Shown here piece after piece: positions 23,481 to 36,130 of a stretch of DNA of 64,000 nucleotides. The stretch comes from Cercis canadensis (lineage: Eukaryota; Streptophyta; Magnoliopsida; Fabales; Fabaceae): positions 43,878 through 107,877 of the forward strand of contig QAOA01002523.1 in NCBI GenBank assembly GCA_003255065.1, in the 5' to 3' direction. The translations under genes were made by a program, and so were the position numbers. Each line of letters starts with the position of its first letter. The first letter of the stretch is position 1. The notes below the pieces were generated by a model. That model ran no database searches and was not told the origin of the DNA. It saw only the letters and a program-made list of their open reading frames with translations.

Positions 23481-26400
23481 TTCTTCAATTTTCTCTCTTG
23501 TATATGCATCATTTTCCTGTTGAAATGTCAAGCTCAGGTTCCGAATCTGCTCTCAATTACCCCTCAACCACCTGCTTTATATGCATTTGGAGACTCCACG
23601 GTTGATTGTGGCCTCAATAAGAGTGGTCCCTCGTATCATCTACCTTATGCTTGTGACACTCAACAGCCAGGAAGATTCTCAAATGGCTATACAGTTGCAG
23701 ATATATTGGGTAAGATTATAGATTTCAATTCATTTCTTTTCTTTTTGTTACATGACGGCAAATAGGTTTGAACCCGGCTCCACCTATTGTTTAGACCTCT
23801 CTCCAGTCACCACTTTCAATTTATTTGTAAATGAATTTTGTCATAAAACTAGTTTGGAATGATATAATTTGGAGAATTCAATTCATTTCCCAAAAAAAAA
23901 AAATCGTATTATATGTGATATATGATAATTTATGATTTTATGAGATTACAAAATATCGCAAGTGTTTTGTTTCGTTAGATTTAGTTGTCCATGCCAACGG
24001 GATTGGTTAAGTTGATAATGATAGAATTACTTTGTTTATAAAGTCTAAGTTTAAATCTTGTTACGAGTTATCCCTTTTTGATAGAAAATTTATAAAAATT
24101 ATTATAAGCTCTAGTTGAGACTTGTGATATGCCCTAACCCTACAATGAGATAGCCTCTTTCACTCTAAAAATTTTTGTACCAAAAAAAAAATTAGCTAGC
24201 CACGATAAGAATCCCCTTNTAGCTGGCCACGATAAGAACCCTCTTTTCATTGGCATATATGGCAATATGGTTATAGATTAATTGGGTAACAAGAAAAGAA
24301 CATTGACATTAGTGTTTGGAACGATTAAGATTCTAGAAATTTATTTATTTGCAAAAAACGAATAAAATTACATGTGATATATGATAATTTATAAATTTAT
24401 TGCTTCTAATAAGATTATGAATACTTTATTTTTAAATGAATTTGTTTCATCTTTATATATATATATATATATATATATATGCAGGTTTGGCGCTGAACTT
24501 ATCGTTTTGTATGCCATTCTGGGAAGCTGATGATCCAAATTCTATTGATACTTGGGGCTTTGATTATGCTGATGCACCTGCTGGCATTCTTTCTACAGTA
24601 TCTAGAAAAGTAAGAATTATTTACTTACTCTTTTTTTCTTAAACAAAGGAGACATCTACAAGCGAGTCACACAAGGATAGATCGATTCTTAGGATCTGTT
24701 TGAGAGTTTTTTAGAGGGGAGAGGAAATAGAGAGAAATTGAGGGGTTTTCCTCTCTTTTGTTTGGATGATTAAAATAAATAAAAGAATAAGAAAGGAAAG
24801 AAAAAAATAAAAATTTATAATTTTACAAGTTTATCCTTTATTTATAAAGTAAATATATTTAATATAATATTTAATAATGTTATTTAAATAGTATTTGAAA
24901 AAGAATTTGAAGAAATAAACAGAGTTATAATAGTAAACTACTCTTTTTTTTTTCTCCAAACCCCTCAAATTGGGGGAACACAAAATTGAGGCAAAAAATG
25001 AATGCAAGGGTTTGAAATTACCCCTTGATTTTCTTTCCTTTTTTAATCTTGAACTCTCAAACAAGAATATGGACACATTTACTCATTTCATTTCCTCTCC
25101 TTTCCCCCCAATTTTAACTCTCAAACAAACCCTTAGTTTACCTCATGCCTAAGCTACTATCACTAACATTCATGAGAATCATCATCCCTAAGAAACATGA
25201 TTCACAAGAATGTTTAAAGCCAACCAAACACATTTTGTAATATTTCTGAGCATCATCATTCCCAAGAAACATGATTCCCAAAAACGAAAAAAAAAATACG
25301 TTTGCCAAACACTCCCTAAAATTAAAGTTCATAGTCATTATTCACTAGTTACCTGGTTCTAGTACTTAGTAATGTTAGATGCATCACCACTTTTAATACT
25401 TTATAATTTGTTATCAGTAATTAAATTTACATCTTACACATTCAACTAAACTCATTTAAATTGTTATTTAGTGGTTTAGATTTAATTAGGCCCTATAATA
25501 GTGAAAAATGATGAGACACAAGTGGTGTATCTAATATTTTTCTTTCCATAATGTTTTCTTAGCAAATAACCATCAAGGATAATTTCAATAAGGTGTTATT
25601 CAGGTAAATGCATCTTAAAAAAAAGTTTAAGTAGATTTAGTTAAATTTAGAACTTACTAAATATGTAAAGTATGAAACAATGTGACTATAATTAGTGTGT
25701 GTAATGTAGCTAGCAATATTATAAATATGATATTTATATTCTTATTTTGTAGAAATGGTTGATGATAAAGTGACATCCTTTTACTCTCTTATTAATAATC
25801 ATAAACACAGGATTCTTAGAAAAATAAACAAGCTGACACAAACTTAAAAAGGAGAATTCTCTTTCCATAGCAGTATAGATGGTTTCAACAACAGAAAAAA
25901 GCATAAAGCATTTTTTGGGTATGAATCTCATAGAGAACTGGCATGAAATTAATATTAATAGCTTTTTTTTTTTTTTTTCCATATTTGCTATCAATAATTA
26001 TTTCAGACACATAATGATTAGTTCTATCGTGTTCTGCAGTCCACCATGAAAATACAGATTAAGAATTTTGAGAGGCAGGTAAAAGAATACTTGCCAAAGC
26101 TCTGGCCATCTCCAAATGAAGTCTCTAATTACTTGTCAAAGTCCATGTTTGCCATTTCTATTGGCTACCATGACATTTTGGAGTATTACTTTAATGGAAA
26201 CAAATACCTCAATGCTAGTGAAAAGATCAACAGGGGTGAATTCAGCAATCTCCTCATATCAGAACTTCAAAAATACTTGACGGTATTGCTCAATTTCCAC
26301 CCCTTCTATTGCTATATACTCACAAAGAAATAATGTTACTTGCAAACTAATTAGACTCATAATACTATACATTGGCAGAGTTGATAATATCTGAGCCTAG

Positions 26401-27550
26401 CAGAGAAACAATTTGAAAATATTATCAAAAGGGATAGCTCATGACAAATATTTATTTAGAAGAAAACATTAATTACATTTGATTCGACTAATTAAGTTAA
26501 GAAGTGGTTAATATTTCCTTTTCGTAACTGTTCTTACTAGGTTATCGTTCTTGATAATTTCTCCAAAAAAATTAATTGGGTTTAACTAATGTGCAAAAAG
26601 TATAACTTCTCCCAAAATCTTTTGCTTCTTGACTTGGAATGACCATTTTTGCAGGAGTTATATAAATTGGGTGCAAGGATGATCCTTGTGTTTGAAATAG
26701 GTCCAATTGGCTGCTACCCAATCATAGTTGGCAATGATAAACCAAAAGGGTGGTGTTTAGATGAACTAAATGACATAATTTGCATATTCAATGGCAAACT
26801 CTACCACAAGCTTACAGAATTGGCATCCACACTTGAGGGGACAACTTTCATTCTAGCCAAAACCTACAAAGTTATCTATGATATGGTAGAATACCCTTAT
26901 AAGCATGGTAAGACCTCCATCCCATAAAGTACCAATTTCTAAAGAGTTTAAAATTGATTGTTACCATCAAACTTTTCAGTACATTGCAGTATATGATTCA
27001 TAGTTTATACAAAACTCTTCATATTGACTGCAAAGCAAATTTGAATCTTTAAAAAACTATACCACTTATTCTGAATTTATCGAACTTTTTCTGTTTAACT
27101 CAGATTTCGTTAGATACCACAAATTGTGAATTATTGTGGCATAATAGTTTATGGACATTATTACTGGTATTATGTATACTCTGAAATCCTTGATGTTTTC
27201 TAACCCTTTTTATTATGATCATTGTAGGGCTAGCAGATACAAAAAACCCATGTTGTATAGTCGAGAAAAGTGAAGAGATATTTTGTACTCCACACTTGAA
27301 ACCATGCAAAAGTAGGGATCTGTTCCTGTTTTGGGATAAAGTTCATCTCACTGAGAAAGCCAATGACTTAATTGTTTCACAATGTTTGAGTGATACTGGT
27401 ATTTGCTTGCCTATAACCTCTCAGAAATCTATAGAAGGAACAATCCTCATGGTGTCAGGGCAACTTGGACATCACCATAATATCTTGTTATGTACTTGTT
27501 CTTTTTTGATTCAAGCAATAATAGTTACAAGTTTTCTCTACATTTTATAG
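23478..27550 (+). CDS. GDSL esterase/lipase with altered block III
   Basis: A secreted SGNH/GDSL hydrolase predicted to cleave ester bonds; the substrate is unknown. Five exons: 23478-23709, 24485-24609, 26040-26282, 26655-26907 and 27228-27550, total 1176 bases and 391 residues, phases consistent. Residues 1-19 form a signal peptide (MFFNFLSCICIIFLLKCQA). Block I is FGDSTVDCG with the nucleophile Ser40, but the usual GNN after it is missing. PGRFSNGYTVAD and GFDYADAPAGIL follow. Block III reads ISIGYHDI, so His163 replaces the oxyanion-hole Asn of the usual GxND. Block V has Asp321 and His324 (FWDKVHLTE), with Leu instead of the common Pro. The last 25 residues are a hydrophobic segment, unusual for this family. 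Introns contain a SINE and a Tourist-like MITE. Family assignment is sure; activity is doubtful. Confidence 0.9.
23985..24192 (+). mobile_element. tRNA-derived SINE in GDSL intron 1
   Basis: A Pol III A-box-like TGGTTAAGTTG (about 24004) and a B-box-like GTTTAAATCTT (about 24049) are followed by a body ending 'gagatagcctctttcactct' and a poly-A tail. A 5'-truncated relative with the same tail is at 51675-51812. Target-site duplications were not resolved because an N-associated duplication starts at the tail. Confidence 0.65.
24193..24245. repeat. Assembly-type duplication around the N at 24219
   Basis: Bases 24193-24218 and 24220-24245 are two near-identical 26-base copies (core CCACGATAAGAA) separated by an N, in GDSL intron 1 next to the SINE tail. 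Confidence 0.75.
24453..24480 (+). repeat. (AT)n microsatellite abutting a 3' splice site
   Basis: About 14 AT units run directly into GCAG at 24481-24484, the acceptor of GDSL exon 2. The repeat occupies the place of the polypyrimidine tract. Confidence 0.85.
24692..25132. mobile_element. Tourist-like MITE (PIF/Harbinger type) in GDSL intron 2
   Basis: The left end GGATCTGTTTGAGAGTT and the right end AACTCTCAAACAAACCC are imperfect inverted repeats. TTA flanks both sides (24689-24691 and 25133-25135), the target-site duplication expected for PIF/Harbinger. The 441-bp interior has no coding capacity, so it is non-autonomous. Confidence 0.7.
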
Positions 27551-28067
27551 CAGAGACTCTATTGATTTACCATGCCAATCTTGAAAATCATATCACGTCT
27601 GGTTATTTTAACAACCATAAGAATGCCATGTTAGTTATTTAACAACCATGAAAATTAATCATTTTTAGTTATCTTATAAACAGCTTGGATAGGCCATTTA
27701 AGGTATGAATTATCCGATCACTGAAAAACCGACACACACAGAAAGAACACTTGAAACTTGTATAACACTCTACTAAATGATGCCCTTGATCATATGTGTA
27801 GATCAAGGTCAATCTTTTGTCCCCCATTTTATCTGGAGGATCACACATTTTATTATACAATCAAAGCGTCACGAAATCTACAAAGCCATAACCCTATAAA
27901 TGGCCATGGCTGGCTACTAGCACATAGTAATAATTCCATTATTCTTTTCCAATGTCAGTAGGTAATACAACCGAATAACACTTACTAAATACAGCCTCCA
28001 GTAGCACATATTTTATCTACAGGTAAGATAAAGAATATGTTTATCACCAGCCTGAGCATGAAGATAC
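27551..28067. other. Space between convergent GDSL and cyanase genes
   Basis: The 3' UTRs of the two convergent genes must lie here. No other gene, repeat or transposon end was recognised. Confidence 0.5.
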
Positions 28068-31000
28068 TCACTGACTTCCTGGCGGCTTTGTTCTCGAAAC
28101 CATGTGCTCTGATTTCTGTCCACATAATGAAAAAATGTTCACATATATAAAACAGAATTGAAGAAAAAGGGCAAAAATGTACTGCTTTCATCAAAATTTT
28201 ATAGGTATACTAAACTTATTAAGTGACAGAAGCCACAGAGTTTTCCCATAGGCCAAATGCTTACCAAAATTTTACCAGGATGCTGAGGATTACAAACATT
28301 TAACAGAAAAGTGAGGTTGATGATGAATATTGGCATATAAAATAATTGACATTGAGATTTCTTAAACAATGACTGCAGAATTATGCAACTTTCTGCTTCA
28401 GCTACTAAGTGTTGTCAATTATAGGGTGCTTTTCTTCTCTTTTTCTTTCTTTTTATAGATGATTGGCCGCTGCAACAAAATCCTATAAGAGAAAAGGCGT
28501 AAGAAGCAACTGACCTGCTCGGTATATGGCAAATATTTCCCATCAAATGTTACAACCACACGGTCCTTTCCATCTACTCCTTTAACTTTGTCAACTGAGC
28601 AGTAGAAGTCTATAGCTGACATTCTAAACATAAGATGAATAAATGAATGAGATAGGAAAGGACATATTTTCAACTTACTATTTACAAACAAGAATATTTC
28701 ATCCATTTATGCCATTGTTGGGCATGGCAAGTTTTCCCAACTGCAATCTCAGATTAGAAGTATTCTCAAAATCAGTTTAATCCAAAGCATAATATGTCAA
28801 TTTCATTTTGCACAAAATGGTTTAAATTTTGTTGCTGAGATATTCTGAGATCATAAAAGTGGTCATTTTTCCTTATAATGGACAGAAATTAGGACAAGAA
28901 GAGAGAGAGAGAGAGAGAGAGAGAGTCCCACTCATCTATCCTGGTACCACTATCTTTCAGTAGATTGCCCAATTTTAATATTGGAAACTAATTCCTAATT
29001 TTCCTAAAACAAGTTTCCCCTAAAATGGATTTCCTTTACTTTCCCTTGCTTTTTCCTTTGTTACAAATGGTAACTTGGCTATTCCAAAAAGCATTTAGGC
29101 CTTCCAAAATGTTTGACAATATCCTATTACTTTACTCAGATATACTTAAGTTGCTTGCAACTATTTTTTTTTTAAGTAACTATTACCTGCTACTTGCTTT
29201 AATAACATTATTTAGAGTTTGATATAGATCGGAATGATAATGTCCAATTCACCAGAGATGATCTCAGTGCTAGTGATTGGATAGCCCTAGATATATACAT
29301 TTTGGTATTACATTAGCTCTTTAGAAATAATATAATGTTCTATTTATTTGTTTCTGGAGATTGTACAGTTGCAAGCATTATCTCCTTCAATATTAAGACT
29401 TCTATCTCTGGCCTTTTTTATCACATACGCACAGCCTACATTTAGCTGTTTAAGCAGATCATATTAATATTTAATTCATTTACTCGTTTGATAAATTAAC
29501 CTCTTCTTGGTTGCCTAATACCAGCAGCATCGAGACCTGAACAATGGGCAGCTTGTTGATACTCTATCAATGGCAACATGCATATCACAGAGCAAGGCAC
29601 TGCACCTGCCACTAACTGCCATCTATTAGACATTTGCTGAATCCCTTTAGACAAAATCCATCACTATCCCTAAACTGCCACTAACATTAGACTTTGTAAA
29701 TTGAATTGCACAAGATTCAAGCTGCCATTGCGCTTTTCTGATGGCTTCATGTTGTCTGTTTGACTATGACTTACCTACCACCTTGTCTGGACACTGCAGC
29801 TTCCCATGCTTCACACTTTAATACATTTTTCTAAATTTCCTACCCCCTTCTAATATTTTCTCTCATTAAGACAGACAACCTAATATGCTAAAAGCCAGAT
29901 TTTGATTAAAGATTCTGCAAACTCTTGAATGATTTTTCCATGACACTTGTTCACTAGTCCCTCATTCAAATTAATCATAAAAATCTGGTCTACAACACAA
30001 AAGTTCAAGGGAGGGTTTAATCACTGATCTATTATGTTTTGAAAGAAGCAAACTTGATTCTTGCGGGTTTGTTGTGTCAAGGGAACAGTTGGTAGCTTGT
30101 TTCCTAGTTCCCTCACTATCTGTTGGATTCAGCCACCTGATTTTCTCAACTATGTTAAGTTAGGTGCCATGTACAAGCTTCTTCTTTTCTTTTATTAATA
30201 TAATTATCTATAAGTTTTTTGACTAAATATTTATTTTTACATAAGAGAGAAACCACTACAAAAGCCATTTTTACTAATTAAGTAAAAAGCATGAATCATC
30301 CCAAAGCCAGAAACAAAGTTTACATCAACTCGAGAAAAAATGATTACCACAAATATGCAACTTAGAAACCTTAAACACAGACTCCTCAAACTCCAGACAT
30401 ATTTTCAAGTAATTTGTCAGTCTTAAATTTAATAAGTTACTAAATCAATTTCATATGTTGGCAATTACAAAAGTTAAGTGTGACTGCAAACAGTATAACC
30501 ACAAGCATGACATCTATAAGCATTTAGTCTATACATACTGTAGTATCAGGAGATGCTTCTCCAAAAGTATACAGATTTTGTCCCTCATCTTGGGTTGAAA
30601 ATTCTAGAACCCATGTTTTCTAACCTACCCAACATGCCCATACACTTGATCTTGTGGTTTAAAAATTAACAACATACAAGATGCAACTCCACTGCTAGAG
30701 AGACACAGCGAACTAGCTTTAATTGGAATAGTGTAAATCTAATGAGGATAAGGTAATTTCAATTGGGAAATATTCCAAGTTCCACAATAAAAAATGTAAA
30801 TATTTCTTGAAACTAACTTCCCTGTTTTATCCATGAGCTCTAAAGCAGAAGAACAAGCAAATATAATACAATCAAATAGCTGTTTTTTCAACACACGTGA
30901 TATAGAGTAACAGATAGAATGAAATCTATTGAGTCTTTGACCAAATATGTAAAATCCATCATGACATAAAATCAGAACTTACATCCCATCACCAAACTCC

Positions 31001-32198
31001 TCATTGATGATTTCCTTGATGCTCTCCCCAAAATGCATAACAGCTTCATTCAGTCTATCAAAATAGAATATCAGCATAACCCAACAAATCAGGCAATTAG
31101 AAATTGCAGTTCATCTGATTTACAATAGATTCTCAACATTAGAATCATCGAAATACATTAATACTGAACTATTATATATATGTCAATGGCTTCAGAGTAA
31201 ATCTTGCATTGCTTAGATTAACATGTACCTTTTACCAGAAAGGCAACACTTTAATTTCCAATTTTTTATTTCAACATTATAATTCAGGCAGAAATCTGGA
31301 AATTTATAAGCAATTTGCAGACTGTGTTTATTTCATTTCGCGAACCAGCACTTCATTCCCTACCAGTGTCCCCTCAAATCAACTTCCCCATCAGCAGAAG
31401 GAACACTTGCCAATATATTTTTACACTATCACAGTCTCTATTAGCACTATGAAGTATCGACAGAACATTTTTCACTTTAGCTGGTCTCCTATTCCTCCTG
31501 GGATTACTGAAATTTCATAAAAAGTAAATTCATAATAACATTCATACTACAAAATGAACTTGGTGTAGCACAAATTACAAATGTTTTTTACTACTTCATC
31601 CTTCTCTGCTATCCCTCAACAACACTAGAGCTCATCAATTTTACAATCCAAACAATCACAATTCACAATACAACCATAAAATTGCATGGTTTCACAATCA
31701 CATAAAAAAATATTAAGAGACAATCTGCCATACCCAGAAATTAATTTCACTTCAACACATTAAGACCAACTTGACAGCTTCCACTTACAATTTTCCAATA
31801 AAGAACCTTACAAGCAAATAGAAGATAGCTACGCAAAATTTATACTTTTGAGCAAAGAGAAAAGGAGAAGAATCATATAAAGTATGACAATTGAAGATAG
31901 ACTAAGAGGAAGAAAATGAGGGAACCCACCTATAAACAGTGGGCTCTTGGATGAGATTTGGGTCGTAAGACCTCACTGGGGGTTTCATCATCTCATTGAG
32001 AAGGTCATCGGAGAGCTCAGGCAGCGCCGCCTTCAATTTAACGGCAGTGTCGGGCTTGAGCTGAGCTTGTCGGCGGAGAAGCTGGGCAACATAGACGTTG
32101 GTAAGTCCAGTCTGCTCTGCTATTTTGTTGTAGGACTTGCCAGACTTGAGCTTCACAGCCTGCAGAATACTGATAAATGTGGCTTTGTCCTCCGCCAT
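28068..32198 (-). CDS. CYN: Cyanate hydratase (cyanase)
   Basis: Cyanase converts cyanate and bicarbonate to carbamate, which decays to ammonia and CO2. Four minus-strand exons: 32198-31930, 31054-30983, 28623-28515 and 28115-28068, totalling 498 bases and 165 residues in consistent phase. Residues 1 to about 75 are the helical, HTH-like N-terminal domain ([20 protein letters not shown]). The catalytic triad of the bacterial enzyme (Arg96, Glu99, Ser122) maps to Arg90 and Glu93 in [17 protein letters not shown] and Ser116 in [14 protein letters not shown], with identical spacing. The last exon is tiny ([15 protein letters not shown]); its acceptor GGACAG keeps the conserved frame. The length matches plant cyanases. 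Introns are AT-rich and one has a (GA)n tract at about 28899-28926. No sign of damage. Confidence 0.95.
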
Positions 32199-34579
32199 TT
32201 CTGTAAATGAGGATGAAATTGCCTAGACAATATGACTTTTAAACTTTCCATAGATTTTTATATGCCCATATGATCTACATGAAATAAATAATGATACTTT
32301 CACACTTACTAATATAATTTAAATAAAACAAGTTCACATATCTACATAAAAAGTTTTAAGATATTTAAAAAATAATTACAATGAATAATTTTATTCCTAC
32401 ATAAATTTTTCATAAAATGAAATGATATGTCATCATGTTATAAAATCTAATATAACAGCATCAAATATATAAGCATGGCAATTACTAAGTATGATTTAGT
32501 TGATAAATTAAGTTTTATGTATGACAAAATTTGAGGTAATGTCAAAAATTTAAACCCCACTAAAAACAACAATAACTAGGACATGTCAAAACTCGAACGA
32601 AAATTAATCTTATAACAAAAGTATAAAAACCACCTCGTAATATAAAATGTGTGGCTAATGTTAGGTTCCATATGCAAAATTCATGGGTGAATGATTAACA
32701 GTGCAAGGTGATCCTATATTATATACCATTCTTTATAAATATCTTATATAACATTTATATAATATTAAAACTTTACATTTCATATTTTTAAGCTTATTTT
32801 TCTTCAAATATATGTGGACTTTGGGTTTACAGGCTTGGTGTTGCCCATGGTTTGGGCCAAGCACGGGCTTTGTTGTTGGGCTGAATTAGGTTGAGGTTGT
32901 TAAACTTGGGCTTAAAGATTAAATCTAGAGGCGATATGGATCTTTGCCCAAGTCAAATTGGCTCAATCCATTAACAGCTTTGCTTGGTTGCCATATACTA
33001 ATTAATTTAAGAAGTGATTGAGATGCTGCAGAAGCCCTGCTCCCTTTTAAGAATAAAATTTATGAAAAAAGTTGTCATGGCCCATATAACTTGGGAAAAT
33101 GGAGGTGAATATATAGTAAGAATAAAATTGTTGACTTTAAACTCTTTGATTTTTATGACCAAAAGAGATACCTTTAGACTGAGAAGCAAGTCATTAACAA
33201 AACCTTTAGCTATTAAAATTACTATATAAGTACAATCATAAGCAAGCCTCTTGACATTAGGCCACCTCCCTCATTGTGACCTTCTTCAATCATCTTTAGC
33301 ATCATCACAACAAGGACAACCCCAAATATATGCAAAAGAAGATGGATAAATGAACACGAAACAAGATTAGCAACTAAGAGCCTTGGTAGAATATTTATAG
33401 AAAGAGTCACATATAGTTAATCAATTTTAGACTTAATTTTTTTAAAATTAGGGCTTGGCTCATATATAATCATGCTTAGGCCTTAATTTTAAAACCCGTT
33501 TAAAATTCAAGTGTTTTGTACACCAACATGGTTTTGCTTTTGCTTTTTTTCTTAAAAAAATTTTCCTACCATTTTCATTTCTATTCAATTTTTTTGAAAT
33601 TCTCTTTAAATTAGTGTTTAATTTTAAAATAATAAAATAATAATAATCAGGAAGAACCCCATATGAAACATCTTATAAGACCCACCTCAAGCTTGCAAAA
33701 TTAGATTTTTTTTAAAAATTTTTTTGGGATTTTTGATTCGGCCCAATTTTATTTGATTCAACAATGCTACAACTAATATATTTAACAGCACCTCCTTTAT
33801 CATAAAAATCAAGATATTTGATGTCAAAAGTTAATCCTAATCTTTTTATACTTCTTATTCCCTAGCAGCCTAGCACTTTTCGTTTCTTTATAACAAGAGA
33901 GAGGGAGAAAGAGAGAGAATCATATATATACGCTACTTCAGTCAATCACAAGCCGTTTAGTGTAATTCCAAGAAATTGAACATAGTAGACATCAAACTTT
34001 TAACCGTGGACCTATTCACACATCGCATATTCACCTTATCAACCTGAAAAAATTTTGAATTCACATTCTCATTTGGTAAAAAGGTATACCAAACACAGCC
34101 AATATAATATTGCAATGTTTGTATAAGTTCTCTGTGAATTGAAGATGATTAATTTAATAAAATTGAAGAAATTGTCAAAGAATCGATTCAACATAAAAGC
34201 TTAAATTGTTATGTGAATGCCCATGAATAGTTTTATATCTAACATGCCCCCATACATGAAAGCCCTTTAGGTTTGAAGCATAGACAAAATATAGACTCAC
34301 TTATATCATGTGCTGAAATTTCAATTTAATTTAAAAAAGTAAAAGCAAAAGGATAAAGGCTCTGATACTATGTCAAATAACTAACTTAACCCAAAAGCTT
34401 AAACTATTAGGTAAAAACCTATGAATAAATTTATATCTAATAGAAACCATGAAATCATTGCCTTGGGTTGAATCCTCCCCCATGCCTATCTTTTTCCTTT
34501 TTTGTACTCTAAATATGCAAATTGTTTAGGCACATATGAGTGGACGCCACATTGAATGTTTTTGCTTGGTACTATGTAC

Positions 34580-35632
34580 TAGTGTTTTAAAAATCGTACA
34601 GGATTAGGCAGTCCAACTGGTGCTTAATAAGAAAACTAGTTCAATTCATGCCCCTAAACCATTGTTGCGATTAAACCGCTTAAAAATAGGTGGGAACTAC
34701 TTGAACCGGCACAAACTGGTATGGTATTGCAAAAAACAGACGGCTTGGAAAATTGACAAAAATGAAGAAAAAATTATCCATACATGGATTTGAATCCCTT
34801 TCGATTGATCCAAAATCATGTTTGGCCACTAGGACATCTAAACTTTTAAGTATACACATATAAATATATTTATTAATAGAATAGTTAAGAAATTAATAAA
34901 AATAATATTTAATGGGTTTGAACCTACTACTTCTTACTCAAAAGAAAATTCATAGTCCAAACCAATAGGATAGCTCAAGACCTATATCTATTGTTGCTAA
35001 AAAAATATTTATTAACTATTTAGTAGATTTATTTAATATTATATATTTAAATATGTAAAAATTATAATACATAATCACACATTACATAGATTTTAACTTA
35101 AGACTTTTTACTAATTTCTTAAAATTATATAATTTTTTTTTCTCTTGGTCTATTATGCACAATTTAATTAGTTTCTTGGTTATTTGTTTATTTGTTTGAC
35201 TGATACTATGTGACTCCGTCTCTTTATTTTTTTCTTGGTATTATTATCTTATTAATTATTTATATGTTCTCATTATCTAATTTTGCTATGTTAGAAACTG
35301 TGAACTTGATTATATTGAGAGTATGTGAACTTGTAAGAGATGTTGGTTATTAGAACAATCTAATTTTGTTATGGGGCACTATTTTAAATTATGTGTATAT
35401 AAATTAGGTTTTTATATCTTTTGACTTTTAGTTATTTGAATCTTTAAGCTTGAGACTTTCACTTATGATTTAAGTTTGATTATTTGTACTTCATCCTTCA
35501 TGTTTTCTTCTTTGTGAATTTTTAAGTTTGGAAAAAGCTTCAATTCAACCAGTTCGATCGACAATCCACTAATCCGACCGGTTATTTTTTATCACATCAG
35601 TTCACTCACCGGTTTTATTTTTTAAAACATTG
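34580..35632. mobile_element. Non-autonomous hAT-like element, copy 1
   Basis: Left terminus TAGTGTTTTAAAAATCG and right terminus (reverse complement) CAATGTTTTAAAAAATA form short inverted repeats. Subterminal sequence is rich in CCGGTT/AACCGG-like words. The element is flanked on both sides by CTATGTAC (34572-34579 and 35633-35640), an exact 8-bp target-site duplication as expected for hAT. The 1053-bp interior encodes nothing recognisable. Confidence 0.75.
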
Positions 35633-35750
35633 CTATGTACAACCACTTGTTTTGGCAGTCTTACTTTTTAGTCAATGGCATTATTGCAGGTTGGTGAGAA
35701 AGATAGCTATGAAAGCCAAATAAATGTCTAAAATGCAACCAACAAATTAA

Positions 35751-36130
35751 ATGGAGAAAATGATGATGATAATGATAATGATAAATCGATACAATAATGT
35801 CAATGGATCATTAGAGTTTCTTCCTTAGAGTACCAACTTGTGACAAATTTTTTCTAAAATGTAACCATCAAATTAAATGGAAAAAATGATGATGATGATG
35901 ATAAATCGATACAAAAATGTTGATGGATCATCAGAGTTTCTTCCTTAGAGTACCAACTTGTGACAAATTTTTTCTAAAATGAAACCATCAAATTAAATGG
36001 AGAAAATGATGATGATAATGATAATGATAAATCAATACAAAAATGTCAATGGATCATCAGAGTTTCTTCCTTAGAGTACCAACTTGTGACAAATTTTTTC
36101 TAAAATGCAACCATCAAATTAAATGGAGAA
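35751..36130 (+). repeat. Minisatellite, about 120-126 bp period
   Basis: Three full units and one partial unit start near 35751, 35877, 35997 and 36123. Each contains an ATGATGATGATAATG-type run followed by 'atcagagtttcttccttaga'. The matching place in copy 2 (44601-44720) has one unit plus a partial one, so the array has expanded or contracted since the duplication. Confidence 0.85.

Noticed and set aside
35751-36130. CRISPR-like array
   Set aside because: The 120-bp units are contiguous, with no unique spacers between short repeats, and the genome is eukaryotic; it is a minisatellite.
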